64,000 bases of DNA from Nitrospinaceae bacterium (GCA_023271875.1 JALPWY010000002.1:1-64000); one strand, 5' to 3'. Positions 49,889 through 59,780 are shown, counted from the stretch's first letter. A program made the numbers and translations. Notes: generated by a model from the sequence alone, not told the origin.

Positions 49889-51021
49889 TTAAAGCGATTG
49901 GTACAGATCCAAATACTGTTTGATAATTTCTTCCCACCCGTAAAGACTACGCACTCTTTCTCTTACGACTTTTCCCATTTCTTTACGCAGGCTTAGGTCG
50001 GTGAGTTGAGTGATACGGTCCGTCAATTCTTGGTCGTCACCGTTGAAAAGAAAACCGGTTTTGTTGTCCGTGATTATTTCCTGGGCAACGCCAACGGGTG
50101 TTGAGATTATAGGCAAGCCAGCCGCAGCCGCTTCAAGAATCGGTTGCCCAAAATTTTCATAAAGAGAAGGATATACAAAAATATCTCCCTTGCTATACCA
50201 GTTGAAAAGTTCATCTTGTGCCACGGGTCCAATGAAGGTAACTCGGTCATTAATATTTAAGGATCCGCATAATTTCTTTAATTCATCCAGATATCCCGAC
50301 CTTGACAGGCTGGATGTCTTCTCCTCTCCGCCCACAAGGGTGAGATAGAAAGGAATAGATAGCTTTGCGACTGCTTGAAGAAGTATTTCAATCCGGCGGA
50401 CACGGGCGATTCTTCCTACAAAAAGAATATTTATCGAATCCTCGTTTTGTCTAACCGGTTTATTCATATAGTCATCAACGTCAATTCCCATAGGAATCAC
50501 ATGCAGTTTATCTTTTTTGATCCCAAACTCGATCGCGTCTTCGTATTCAAGCTTTGAAGAGACAACCACCGCGTCTGCACTTTTCGCAGAGGCTTTAAAG
50601 GTCAATGCGTCGTATAGTTTGTAAGGGGTATGCTGGTTGCTGGGAAGGTATTTTTTATACCCAAGAAGCGAGCCGTGGGTATTTAAAACTTTTGGCTTTC
50701 TTTTTAATTTGGCAAAAAAAAACCACAGTCCGTTTGAAAATTCCGATAATTGTGCGCGTGTAGAATGTCAAAGTTGTTCAGGTGTGGGATCATTCCAGGG
50801 GTTACGGTGTAACGCATAAAACGGAACCACTCCGGTATACGAGTTACCTTAATATCATCTATTGTTTCAAGAGAGGGTAGATGTGGGTCGATATCAGAGT
50901 ATGAGGTCAAAACAGGTGATTTGACGTTGTGTGAGTGTAAGCGACGAGAGATTTGAAACGCCTGATTCACAGGCCCACATACGTAGGGCAAAAAAGTTTC
51001 TATGGTTCTGAGTACGATCAA
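49889..51021 (-). pseudogene. Glycosyltransferase family 4 interrupted by frameshift at an A9 run
   Basis: N-terminal half (50704-51021: MIVLRTIETFLPYVCGPVNQAFQISRRL...NFDILHAHNYRNFQTDCGFFLPN*) and C-terminal half (…AKLKRKPKVLNTHGSLLGYKKYLPSNQHTPYKLYDALTFKASAKSADAVVVSS...) join across an A9 tract at 50714-50722. Confidence 0.85.
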
Positions 51022-51416
51022 AGTTTTTCCAATTTTGATTGGTTTCGCTCTAAAGAATCCAGACCGATTTGTTCTTCCAACGATTGTTTTTCGCTATGTA
51101 AAATCCCCATGTGCTGCGTCAAGGTTCTCACCTGGTTGGTCAGCGCAGAGATGCGGATAGAAAAATGAAGACAGATGGTCACCAAAAAGACCAGACCGAA
51201 GAAAAAAAGCGTCGAGGTGAACAGGGTAGCTCCGACCAGGTTCGAGACCCAAACCAGGAGGCCCTCTGAAATAGAAAGAATTAACATCATGGACCCAGCT
51301 ATTAGCCATCCCATGGAGTATTCTTCACTCAAGTGCCGTCGCCTGACGAGCTCAAACACGTAAGCTACAAGGAAAATACAGATCAGAATCGCAATTATCC
51401 TAATTCGTGGTGGCAT
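51018..51416 (-). CDS. DUF2304-type small membrane protein
   Basis: AILICIFLVAYVFELVRRRHLSEEYSMGWLIAGSMMLILS...LTNQVRTLTQHMGILHSE. Confidence 0.82.
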   Translation of the reverse strand: MPPRIRIIAILICIFLVAYVFELVRRRHLSEEYSMGWLIAGSMMLILSISEGLLVWVSNLVGATLFTSTLFFFGLVFLVTICLHFSIRISALTNQVRTLTQHMGILHSEKQSLEEQIGLDSLERNQSKLEKL

Positions 51417-51420
51417 AATT

Positions 51421-52242
51421 TTAGATCCGTGGTTTTTTTCTCAAAAGAGTAACAAATATTGACAGAAACATTTTAAACACATAATAAATAGATTGGGGAC
51501 CATCGTGCATAGATTTTTCAATTTTGCTTGGGTGCATCTTTACAGGAATTTCACGGATTGTGAACCCACATCGGCTAAGCATGATCAAAAAATCCGCGTC
51601 TGGATAATCGGGTGGATAATAATCACTGGCAACAAAGTCAATAGCCTTCCCCTTGACTGCTTGAAACCCAGAGGTCGGGTCCGAGACTATTTCTTGGCAA
51701 AACAAGGATGCCAGCTTCCCGAAGACAAACATCCCAACCCGCTTCGCTATGGATGTTTGATAGGTGTTTTGTCCCAGAAAACGAGAACCGATGACTACAT
51801 CCACATCGCTACTATTAACCGTACTTAATAAATCCTGAATACATGCAGGGTCATGCTGACCGTCCGCATCCATTTGAACCACTATGGAGTAGTTATGTTT
51901 GCGTGCATAAAGATATCCGGTTTGTAAGGCAACACCATAGCCGGAGTTATATGGAAGTGAAATTACTCGCACCCCATGTTCTTCTGCGATTTGTGCAGTT
52001 TGGTCTACGGAACCATCATTGACAACAAGAATCGGAATTTCCGGGGCATTTTGTTTCACATCCTCAAGAACTTGACCAATACTGGCTTCTTCATTAAAAG
52101 ATGGTATGACAATAAGGATTTTGTGACGATCGCCCAGAGGTACTTTCCGGTGCAAAGATGCTGGTGGTTCCTCTGACAAAAAATCCAGAGAAACACTTCG
52201 CCCCGTAATCCATTCGGTTTGTTTCTGTTTGAGCTGATTCAA
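51421..52242 (-). CDS. Glycosyltransferase family 2 (DPM1-like)
   Basis: KILIVIPSFNEEASIGQVLEDVKQNAPEIPILVVNDGSVDQT...VVQMDADGQHDPACI...SDPTSGFQAVKGKAIDF. Confidence 0.94.
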   Translation of the reverse strand: MNQLKQKQTEWITGRSVSLDFLSEEPPASLHRKVPLGDRHKILIVIPSFNEEASIGQVLEDVKQNAPEIPILVVNDGSVDQTAQIAEEHGVRVISLPYNSGYGVALQTGYLYARKHNYSIVVQMDADGQHDPACIQDLLSTVNSSDVDVVIGSRFLGQNTYQTSIAKRVGMFVFGKLASLFCQEIVSDPTSGFQAVKGKAIDFVASDYYPPDYPDADFLIMLSRCGFTIREIPVKMHPSKIEKSMHDGPQSIYYVFKMFLSIFVTLLRKKPRI

Positions 52243-52719
52243 TTGGTTGGTCCACTATTGTTGAGGTAGGTCAATTCTTTCTAATTACCGCCTTGCCCGT
52301 AGAAAATCCTCACCACAGGAAAAACTCTTCTACCCATCTATGGATAGAACGGGTTATGAGCGAATAAACTTAACACTGCTTAGGCTTTTATTGTAGTAGA
52401 TTTGTAAGTTATTATAAAAATTATGGTTATTGTGTTTTGTGGGGGATGGGATGGCATAGGCAAAACAGTTCTTTTGGTGACCTTTTGGGCTCAATTGATT
52501 GGAGTGGTTTTGACAGAAGTTTTTTAGCAGTTTCTTGATGGGTTTATGGCTATGAAACGATTGTTTGGGTTGTCTTGGTGAGCACACAATCATGGTGGTG
52601 TAGAAATTTTTCTAGCAATGAGTAGACGGTACGAGGGGATTTTTTTCTCCACCTTTACATCTTTGGAATAGAACTGTTAAAATCCTTTATTACGTAGAAT
52701 TTTGGGGGTCCCTTGATTC

Positions 52720-52917
52720 ATGAATGAAAAGACGTTGGCCATTGCCTTGTTCACTATTCTGGGAATAGGATTTGTGGGGGTCCTGTTTGTTGTATTTCCA
52801 TGGATTTTCAGCCATGGTTTTTCAAACTGGGCACAGACGTTGATTGATGATGGTTTGATCATCGTTTGCTTAATCATGCTCGTGTACGGTTTTTATATGA
52901 ATACCAGGATGCACTGA
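52720..52917 (+). CDS. Small two-TM hypothetical protein
   Basis: 65 aa ORF with two hydrophobic segments. Confidence 0.5.
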   Translation: MNEKTLAIALFTILGIGFVGVLFVVFPWIFSHGFSNWAQTLIDDGLIIVCLIMLVYGFYMNTRMH

Positions 52918-52953
52918 ATCAATATTGTTTCAGGGTGTACTTCCTGCCATGTT

Positions 52954-53748
52954 TCACAATGAAAACTTCTTTGGGCACCGTATTTTTTGGTAGAGCAGCC
53001 AAAATAACATGAGTGTCAAACTCGTGCCACAGGCTCCGAGAGCCCATTCCTCTATATAAAAAGTAACCGCGAGATTAAACAGCAGAACCCCAAAATAGAG
53101 TGCTGGACCGAGCAAAGCCTGTGCAGGGAATTCTTGTTCTTTGTAAGGTAATATTTGATCTAGGTATCCGTCCAACCGGGTGAAACTGTAAAGAATGGAT
53201 GCGCCTACCAGTAACCACCCAAAAAAATTGGTGAGGGGAATGTTGAAATACTCTCCTTGCTCCTTGTAGGTGTAAATCTTTCCCAGGAACCATCGATCCC
53301 CCTGGAATGCGATCGGGTCGATGATGACATCCATCAACATGAAAAATATTGCTCCTGAAAATACCACCCTCAGCGACTTTCTAACGCGAGCACTTTCTAC
53401 CAACCGTATATTCCACCGATCTATTTTTAGGGGGGACCACATAAAAAGGGCCATCGTATAGGCCACGTAAGCAAGGAAAGAGTAGGATAATGAGTCCATG
53501 AAGGGGACGTTGGATAACCACAGCTCCTGGCCCCTAGTTGTTTCTATGTATTCATAGAACCCATAGGGAAACCCGATTCGAGTCGATGAATATTCCGATA
53601 GAAAAGCAATGGTATAAGCCAGTAGGGTAAAAACGATGGAACGTACCAGTCCCATGTTGAGTATGGCAATGGTTAAATAGATAGCAAGAAATACGAAGAC
53701 ATAAGGACGAAGTACAATAGTTCCCAAGAGTAATGTCGGCCACTCCAT
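52954..53748 (-). CDS. Carotenoid biosynthesis protein (CruF-like)
   Basis: AFLSEYSSTRIGFPYGFYEYIETTRGQELWLSNVPFMDSLSYSFLAYVAY...MLMDVIIDPIAFQGDRWFLGKIYTYKEQGEYFNIPLTNFFGWLLVG. Confidence 0.87.
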   Translation of the reverse strand: MEWPTLLLGTIVLRPYVFVFLAIYLTIAILNMGLVRSIVFTLLAYTIAFLSEYSSTRIGFPYGFYEYIETTRGQELWLSNVPFMDSLSYSFLAYVAYTMALFMWSPLKIDRWNIRLVESARVRKSLRVVFSGAIFFMLMDVIIDPIAFQGDRWFLGKIYTYKEQGEYFNIPLTNFFGWLLVGASILYSFTRLDGYLDQILPYKEQEFPAQALLGPALYFGVLLFNLAVTFYIEEWALGACGTSLTLMLFWLLYQKIRCPKKFSL

Positions 53749-53757
53749 ATAGTTTTC

Positions 53758-54750
53758 TCAGCGTGTTAGGTAGTTGTTGTCTTTAAACCAGTCCACCGAC
53801 TGCCTTAATGCATTTTCGACGGGGCTCTGCGCAAGCCCAAGTTTCTGGACGGCTTTGGATGAATCAAAATACATGAAATACTTGGCCATTTTTACTCCGG
53901 CCAAGGGGACTGCGGGCGGTTTCCCGGTCAAATGATTTGACACCATTTCGCAAGCCCAGCCGGCGCTCAATGCCACCCAGAAGGGCATTTTGATACGGGG
54001 TGCTTTGAGACCGGTAATCTTTTCCAGGGTGACCAGGATATCAAGTAAAGACATGTTCTGGTTGCCGAGGATGTATCGCTCTCCCGGGACCCCTTTTTGT
54101 TCTGCAAGGATATGGCCCCTGGCGCAATCTTTTACATCAATGAGGTTAAGGCCGGTATCGAGATAGGCGGGCATCTCACGGTTTAGGAAATCCAGTATGA
54201 TTTTCCCCGTGGGTGTGGGCTTGATGTCTCTTGGGCCTACCGGTGTGCTTGGGTTGACAATGACCACGGGCAGACCACCGCGGAAAAACTCCAAGGCCAC
54301 CTGCTCTGCCTGGTATTTCGATTTTTTGTAGTCGTTGGATAAAGTGGTTTGGTTGAAAAAAGTGTTTTCGGTTGCCGGGGTCGTGTCTTCGTTGAGTCCG
54401 ATGCAGCCCACAGTACTTGTGTACACGATTTTTTCAAGACCCTTCTCCTTGGTTGCCTGAAGAATGTTTCGGGTTCCCTCCACATTGATTTCATATATGA
54501 GTTGTTGGTCACGATTCCATAAGCTGTAATAAGCAGCGACGTGGTACAAAATATCGCAGCCGTTTAAGGCAGACCGAATCGATTCGGAATCTCTAAGATC
54601 ACCATAAGCGATCTCTACATCCAGCCCATCGATATTTGCTGTATCGGCATCCTTTCGAATCAGGAGTTTTACTTCACGGCCGTCGTCAAGCAGCTCGCGT
54701 AAAACAGCAGAACCCAGGAATCCAGTGGAGCCGGTGATAAGAGTTTTCAT
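53758..54750 (-). CDS. hpnA: Hopanoid-associated sugar epimerase (HpnA-like)
   Basis: MKTLITGSTGFLGSAVLRELLDDGREVKLLIRKDADTANIDGLDVEIAYGDLRD...LYHVAAYYSLWNRD...NPSTPVGPRDIKPTPTGKIILDFLN. Confidence 0.88.
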   Translation of the reverse strand: MKTLITGSTGFLGSAVLRELLDDGREVKLLIRKDADTANIDGLDVEIAYGDLRDSESIRSALNGCDILYHVAAYYSLWNRDQQLIYEINVEGTRNILQATKEKGLEKIVYTSTVGCIGLNEDTTPATENTFFNQTTLSNDYKKSKYQAEQVALEFFRGGLPVVIVNPSTPVGPRDIKPTPTGKIILDFLNREMPAYLDTGLNLIDVKDCARGHILAEQKGVPGERYILGNQNMSLLDILVTLEKITGLKAPRIKMPFWVALSAGWACEMVSNHLTGKPPAVPLAGVKMAKYFMYFDSSKAVQKLGLAQSPVENALRQSVDWFKDNNYLTR

Positions 54751-54885
54751 TATTAAAAAAGAAGGCTGATTGATAAAAAATGGAAGACCTTGAAAACAAA
54801 TACGACCTCACTTGACGATACATCATGACTTGGTCAAGGAAGTTTCCAGGAATTCAAACACCAAGTATGATAGAGGGAATGGTAG

Positions 54886-55941
54886 TTAAATAAAGATTTT
54901 TATTGCTGATTTTTTTCGTAAACCAGACAAGTAACTTTTGAGTTGTTTTTCTGTCTCCAGTTTTAATAGGTGGTTGAGTATGTCTGGTTTCACCTCGTCT
55001 AACGCGATTAAGTGGCTTTCTTTTTTTTCCGTCAACTGAATGATGTGAAACCCGAGAGAGCTTTCAATGACACTACTTATCTCCCCAACCTTTAGCTCTA
55101 CCATGGCACTTGAAACTTCAGGGAGTGTCTGGTTTTTCATCATAAAGCCCAGATCGCCTCCTTTTACTGAGGTCTTGGGATCTTCAGAAAATTCTTTTGC
55201 GACACTTGCAAACGGCTTCCCTTTTTTTAGAGCTAATAAAGCCAGATTAATTTTTTTTCGGGCCTCGTTTTTGACCCAGTCGATGATCTCCCTTGCCTTC
55301 GCCCGGTCCTTTTTTGATTCGGCTTGCCCGTCGCCGGGGTCAGGAATAGAAACGTAGATGTGGCTGATCTTAAAAGTTTCCGGTTTGATGAAGGTAGCTT
55401 TATTTTTATCATAAAAAGATTTCACCTTATCATCGATGACTTGAACCTTTGGCGCAATGTTGGTTCGAACAAACTCGTCTTTAACCAGAGTTTTTTTAAT
55501 ATTTTTTTTAAGAACATCGAAGGTGAGGCGCTGCGCGGCAAGTGCGGCAAGGAAAAGTTTTTTGTCCGGGAACTGGGATTGGATATGGTTGAGTTCACGG
55601 TCGATGGTAGCCGAATCGATATTGATATTTTGTTTGAGCCCCTCTTGATAAATCAGTTCATCATCAATGGCCTTCATTAAGAGGCCCTGTGCAATTTTTC
55701 CTTCATCTTCGGTTTCAATATTTTCCCCCTGCCGGTTTGCCAGCAGTCGGTAAGCAATCATCTCCCGTTTGAGCAATTCAGAGCTCAATTTAGTTCCATT
55801 TACCGAGGCAACGACTTTAGGGGCAGGTTTCCCATTGATAGTGAATTCCGATTTATTTTTAGCGAGCGCTATCCCAGAAAAAGCGATCAAAAAAGCTGAG
55901 GCGTATAGAAAATGGCGATTAATAAATGGGAATAGGCTCAT
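54886..55941 (-). CDS. SurA/PpiC-type periplasmic peptidylprolyl isomerase
   Basis: SurA-like N-domain; parvulin FKISHIYVSIP...FASVAKEFSEDPKTSVKGGDLGFMMKNQTLPEVSSAMVELKVGEISSVIESSLGFHIIQLTEKK. Confidence 0.92.
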   Translation of the reverse strand: MSLFPFINRHFLYASAFLIAFSGIALAKNKSEFTINGKPAPKVVASVNGTKLSSELLKREMIAYRLLANRQGENIETEDEGKIAQGLLMKAIDDELIYQEGLKQNINIDSATIDRELNHIQSQFPDKKLFLAALAAQRLTFDVLKKNIKKTLVKDEFVRTNIAPKVQVIDDKVKSFYDKNKATFIKPETFKISHIYVSIPDPGDGQAESKKDRAKAREIIDWVKNEARKKINLALLALKKGKPFASVAKEFSEDPKTSVKGGDLGFMMKNQTLPEVSSAMVELKVGEISSVIESSLGFHIIQLTEKKESHLIALDEVKPDILNHLLKLETEKQLKSYLSGLRKKSAIKIFI

Positions 55942-56135
55942 CGTGGTTTTCTATTTCTTGAATGTGTATTGAAATTCAGAGTAAAAGATTGCTCATCGAG
56001 AAACATGGTCGGTTTAGGCTGTGTATGGTAAACCTCATGATAGATTTGGTCAAGAGGCTGATTCAAATTACTCAAGAAGATTTCTTTTTTTAGGAAGTGG
56101 AGGAGATTGGAGATCAGCTCTTACTAAACGGAGAT

Positions 56136-56177
56136 AAAAAAAATCCCCGACTAGGACAATGCCTGAATCGGGGATTT
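56136..56177 (-). terminator. Rho-independent terminator of the porin gene
   Basis: AAATCCCCGA...TCGGGGATTT stem at 56141-56150 / 56168-56177, with adjacent A-tract (T-tract on minus strand). Confidence 0.85.
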
Positions 56178-56199
56178 CGAAAAGAAACTTGTTTGTTAC

Positions 56200-57630
56200 T
56201 TAGAACTTCGTGTCAAGCATTACAAACATCCAGTCGGAATCGTCGTTTCCTGTTGAGCTAGTAGCTCCTGCGTTGACGTCTGATGCGCCTCCAGTGTTCA
56301 TCATCGAAAAGGTATTAGAGGTCCAATAATGGGAATAACCCATTACTAGCTTGGTATTCGCATCATACTTGTGAATCAATACTAGATCTAACTCAGAACC
56401 CAAGTCTCGTTCCACCTGGCCATTTAAGATGGCATCGGAAGCAACATAGGTGTTTGCGTCACCGCCAGATGCGTCTACTGCGGTGTTGAACCAATGCATG
56501 TCAGCTTTTAACGTCCAACCAGGTTTTGGTGACATTTTAGTTTTTATAGCAAAATCTTCTAGACCTAAACCTCTTGTACCTTGATTAGCGGCATTTAGGT
56601 AAAAGTCTTGGAAACCATAAAACTTGTGACCGGTATCAGACAGGGTGTCAAAAGTCCCGTACTCAGTACCAGTTACATCGTCATCATCGGTTCCAGACAA
56701 ACGATCGTACCAGAAGGTGATGGTTGGTTTCGCTTGAGCATTTTTAAAGGTTTTCCCTATGCGAATACCAAACATATCCGCACTTCTGTCGATGTCTGTA
56801 CTATTGTTAACAGTAGTGCCATAACCTGACAAAGCATTTGCTGCTGCTCCAGCTTCACCAAACTGATGGTAGTACTCTACTCTGTAATCTATACCTCCTA
56901 GTTTGCCAGCTTGTCTCGCACCAATCGTATACCAAGTCATTTTGTCATCAGCCCCAGTGGTAGCTGTTCCATCCTCCGTCATAACGAAGTAAGCAGAAAG
57001 ATTGCCGCCCATCACACCTTGTGTATTACCATGTAGAACGTACATATCCTCGTTCTGCTCGTTGCTATTGGCGACAGAGTCTGAATTTCTGCCAGCTATG
57101 TAAATAGCATTAATGGCGTGGTTTCCAGCTGCATGCGTTAAACGGATAGCATCCTTGGTCTCGCCACCTGTTGTCCATCCAGTGTGACCGAAAAGTCGGT
57201 GACCATCTAAAACGACTTCCTGACGACCAATTTTAGTAGTGAGACCTGTGTTAAAAAAGTTTTTAAAGGTCACAAAAGCTTGGTGGAATCCAACGTCGGA
57301 CAGTTCGTCACTCGCCTGTGCAGCAGCACCAGCGCCAGTACCACCACCCTGAGATATACGTGTACCAGCTTCATAATCTGGTGTCGTACCCCAGACACCT
57401 ACTGATTGGAACTGAAGGAAAGCGCTTGTGTTTGCATTAATGTTCGCCTTTGCGTTCAAACGGATTCGTGTATCAAATTGTTTTGCAGAATCATTTGCAT
57501 CAACAGAATCTGAGTCACTTATGAATCTGGGTCTGACTTGACCGCTGAAGGACACATCCGCAGCCTGCGCAACCGTGGTCGCTACCATGAAGATAGCAAC
57601 AGCAACTGTTAATATAAAGTTTCTTTTCAT
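56200..57630 (-). CDS. Outer-membrane porin (alginate-export/DUF1302-like beta-barrel)
   Basis: Signal peptide MKRNFILTVAVAIFMVATTVAQA; amphipathic beta-strand pattern; terminal WMFVMLDTKF ending in F; TKIGRQEVVLDGHRLFGHTGW. Confidence 0.82.
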   Translation of the reverse strand: MKRNFILTVAVAIFMVATTVAQAADVSFSGQVRPRFISDSDSVDANDSAKQFDTRIRLNAKANINANTSAFLQFQSVGVWGTTPDYEAGTRISQGGGTGAGAAAQASDELSDVGFHQAFVTFKNFFNTGLTTKIGRQEVVLDGHRLFGHTGWTTGGETKDAIRLTHAAGNHAINAIYIAGRNSDSVANSNEQNEDMYVLHGNTQGVMGGNLSAYFVMTEDGTATTGADDKMTWYTIGARQAGKLGGIDYRVEYYHQFGEAGAAANALSGYGTTVNNSTDIDRSADMFGIRIGKTFKNAQAKPTITFWYDRLSGTDDDDVTGTEYGTFDTLSDTGHKFYGFQDFYLNAANQGTRGLGLEDFAIKTKMSPKPGWTLKADMHWFNTAVDASGGDANTYVASDAILNGQVERDLGSELDLVLIHKYDANTKLVMGYSHYWTSNTFSMMNTGGASDVNAGATSSTGNDDSDWMFVMLDTKF

Positions 57631-57651
57631 TTTTTTGTCTCCTCCAAAGTT

Positions 57652-57706
57652 TTACTAACAAGTTTCACTAAACTATAAACATTACTAACAATTATTACTA
57701 ACAATT
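57652..57706 (-). repeat. Three copies of TTGTTAGTAA (minus strand) in porin leader, two as exact 13-bp tandem
   Basis: ATTACTAACAATT at 57681-57693 and 57694-57706; TTACTAACAA also at 57652-57661. Confidence 0.85.
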
Positions 57707-57941
57707 TCAGATTCTAACCAAATCTAAAAAAAGCAAGCTAAACTAAAAAAACATATTCGGTTAACCTTAAAAAAACCTAACGCAAGGCCCCGGAGCACTA
57801 TAAAATAACTCCAGATGTTGCAAAATACACACTTACCGAGTCTACAATCTAGACGACTTTATCGCATTCGTGTAATTAAAGCAACATCTTTTTTAAATTT
57901 TTTTTAATGCACAGATGACCTGTTTTACCCGCTTAGAATAC

Positions 57942-59780
57942 TCACTTCTGCCATAAGTAGGTGTAAATCGTACTTAAGGTCTTCCCGCCAAAACCACGTT
58001 TTTCCACAACGGTAGCCATATGCAAGCTTTCGGGACTGTTTTTTTGGGCTTTCAGAATGCCATACCCGGCAAGATACCCCTTTTGTTTCCTCATTTCAAC
58101 GGATTTTTCAAACCCCTCCCTTGTGAGGTTGAGGAAGGCCATACGGCTATTTGGATCCACCACGACACCAGGCAGAAGGCTGCCTGCAGCCGACTCAATC
58201 TTCGGTAAGACAAGATAGCGTTTTGCTCCTTGGCGGATAAAGCTTAGCCTGCCTCTGTATTGGACTGGGTCGCCTACTCGAACAATCCCTGCAGCGTCTT
58301 CACTCACCCCTACCTCTATCAACCGCGGGTCACGCCCGTAGGATTCGTTAGACTGCACCAGGACTCGACCACTAGCGCTGTAGACTCGGAGGTACCCATC
58401 TTTGTCAAGCATTACGATTTCGTTCTTGCCGTCTTCATTGATATCTGCCAGGGTGAGTCCGTAGAGTATGAATTCTGTGCCATAAATCGTCGGGAGATTT
58501 AACTTTTTAGCAGGGAGATAACGGTCTTTCCTGAATTCCATCTTGCTTATAGGGCCGTGGAACGGGTCATTGTATCCGGGAGCCTGGGTCAGGAGAACGG
58601 GTTTTCTCCCAAATGGACGGATGATTCGGAAATACAATCTGACGTCATCCCAGATTTTTTGCAGTTTTTTCTTACCACGATGCGCTTCTAAAACAAAAGA
58701 GCTCAAATCATTTCCTAGATGATCAGCAACAAAAATCTCATCGCGCCCATTTTTATTAATATCTCCCACATCTACAGCCAGGAATGTATGGTTTCTGTTC
58801 TCTGCTTTGAATTGTGCTACTCGTTTTAGTCGGTTGTTTTTGTAGTCGTAAATGATCACACGGTTAGGCGTTATGACTACAAGTTCCTCACGTCCGTCGC
58901 CGTTTATATCGCCCACATCTAAATCTACAATCTTGAATAGAAATTCCTGTTTGCCAACGTATTTGACTAGCCCTTCTTTAGGGGGTAAAAAACTCCGCTG
59001 AACCTGATTTTCTCTGGGAGACGCCAGCTTTGCACGTTGGCCTGGCAGTTGCTCTGACAAAATTCTAGCTTGTTTTTCAAGTCGGCCTGTTCGAGCGGAG
59101 TAGAGCTTGTAGCTTATGACTAGTTTTTTCTTGATTGAACCGACACTTGAAACCAACAGGTAGTCTGCTTTGACTTGATCGCTCAGTTGATCCAGGTGCT
59201 TCGGTGTAAGCAGGCCCTGGACACTCAGGTTATTCTCCAACAGCCACAAGTCCAACTCGAAGGACGGGACCTGGAACCGGGGGTGACTTGCAAGTTTTTC
59301 TTCAAGCTGTATACGAAGGAGGTCACGATCGCTTGTTTTCTTCTTGGTTTCGATTCTCGGGGTCGCGACCACGAATGTAAGCTCGTTGAAAGGACTTCGA
59401 ACCCCGTCGCTCGCTCGCGCGAGGGTGGTAGGGTCCATCAGTTTCGCTAGAGAAAAGTTTTGCCTGACCTCTATGATTTCAACCTCGCCCAGGTCGGTTT
59501 CCTTGCGACCGATCTTTTTTTTGCTGACCGGGTGGATGATATCCCTACCGAAACGGATGAGCTCCAACCGATCACCTTGCTTGATCGGTTGCCCCTGCTT
59601 GAGGTCCAGAGTCAGAATTTTCCGGTCAACGGAGACCACCACCCCCTCCAGAGGAGGAAACATAGAATCGATCTGGCTGACAATGCGGTCGAGACTCTCA
59701 GCGGAGGCACCTAAGACGGGTGTTGTTCCAAAAAACCAAAATACACACACAAGGACAAATGATAGGCTATGTTTTTTCAT
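57942..59780 (-). CDS. Secreted FG-GAP/VCBS repeat protein
   Basis: Signal peptide; VDLDVGDINGDGREELVVITP, VDVGDINKNGRDEIFVAD, LTLADINEDGKNEIVMLDKDG. Confidence 0.8.
   Translation of the reverse strand: MKKHSLSFVLVCVFWFFGTTPVLGASAESLDRIVSQIDSMFPPLEGVVVSVDRKILTLDLKQGQPIKQGDRLELIRFGRDIIHPVSKKKIGRKETDLGEVEIIEVRQNFSLAKLMDPTTLARASDGVRSPFNELTFVVATPRIETKKKTSDRDLLRIQLEEKLASHPRFQVPSFELDLWLLENNLSVQGLLTPKHLDQLSDQVKADYLLVSSVGSIKKKLVISYKLYSARTGRLEKQARILSEQLPGQRAKLASPRENQVQRSFLPPKEGLVKYVGKQEFLFKIVDLDVGDINGDGREELVVITPNRVIIYDYKNNRLKRVAQFKAENRNHTFLAVDVGDINKNGRDEIFVADHLGNDLSSFVLEAHRGKKKLQKIWDDVRLYFRIIRPFGRKPVLLTQAPGYNDPFHGPISKMEFRKDRYLPAKKLNLPTIYGTEFILYGLTLADINEDGKNEIVMLDKDGYLRVYSASGRVLVQSNESYGRDPRLIEVGVSEDAAGIVRVGDPVQYRGRLSFIRQGAKRYLVLPKIESAAGSLLPGVVVDPNSRMAFLNLTREGFEKSVEMRKQKGYLAGYGILKAQKNSPESLHMATVVEKRGFGGKTLSTIYTYLWQK

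Noticed and set aside
52423-52527. 34-codon ORF MVIVFCGGWDGIGKTVLLVTFWAQLIGVVLTEVF with a Walker-A-like GxxxxGKT
   Set aside because: Too short, no obvious RBS or partner domain; a chance P-loop match is plausible in this G/T-rich spacer.
52354-52593. 79-aa minus-strand ORF
   Set aside because: Composition (N/K/S/H-rich) and lack of RBS or motif suggest a spurious ORF in AT-rich spacer.
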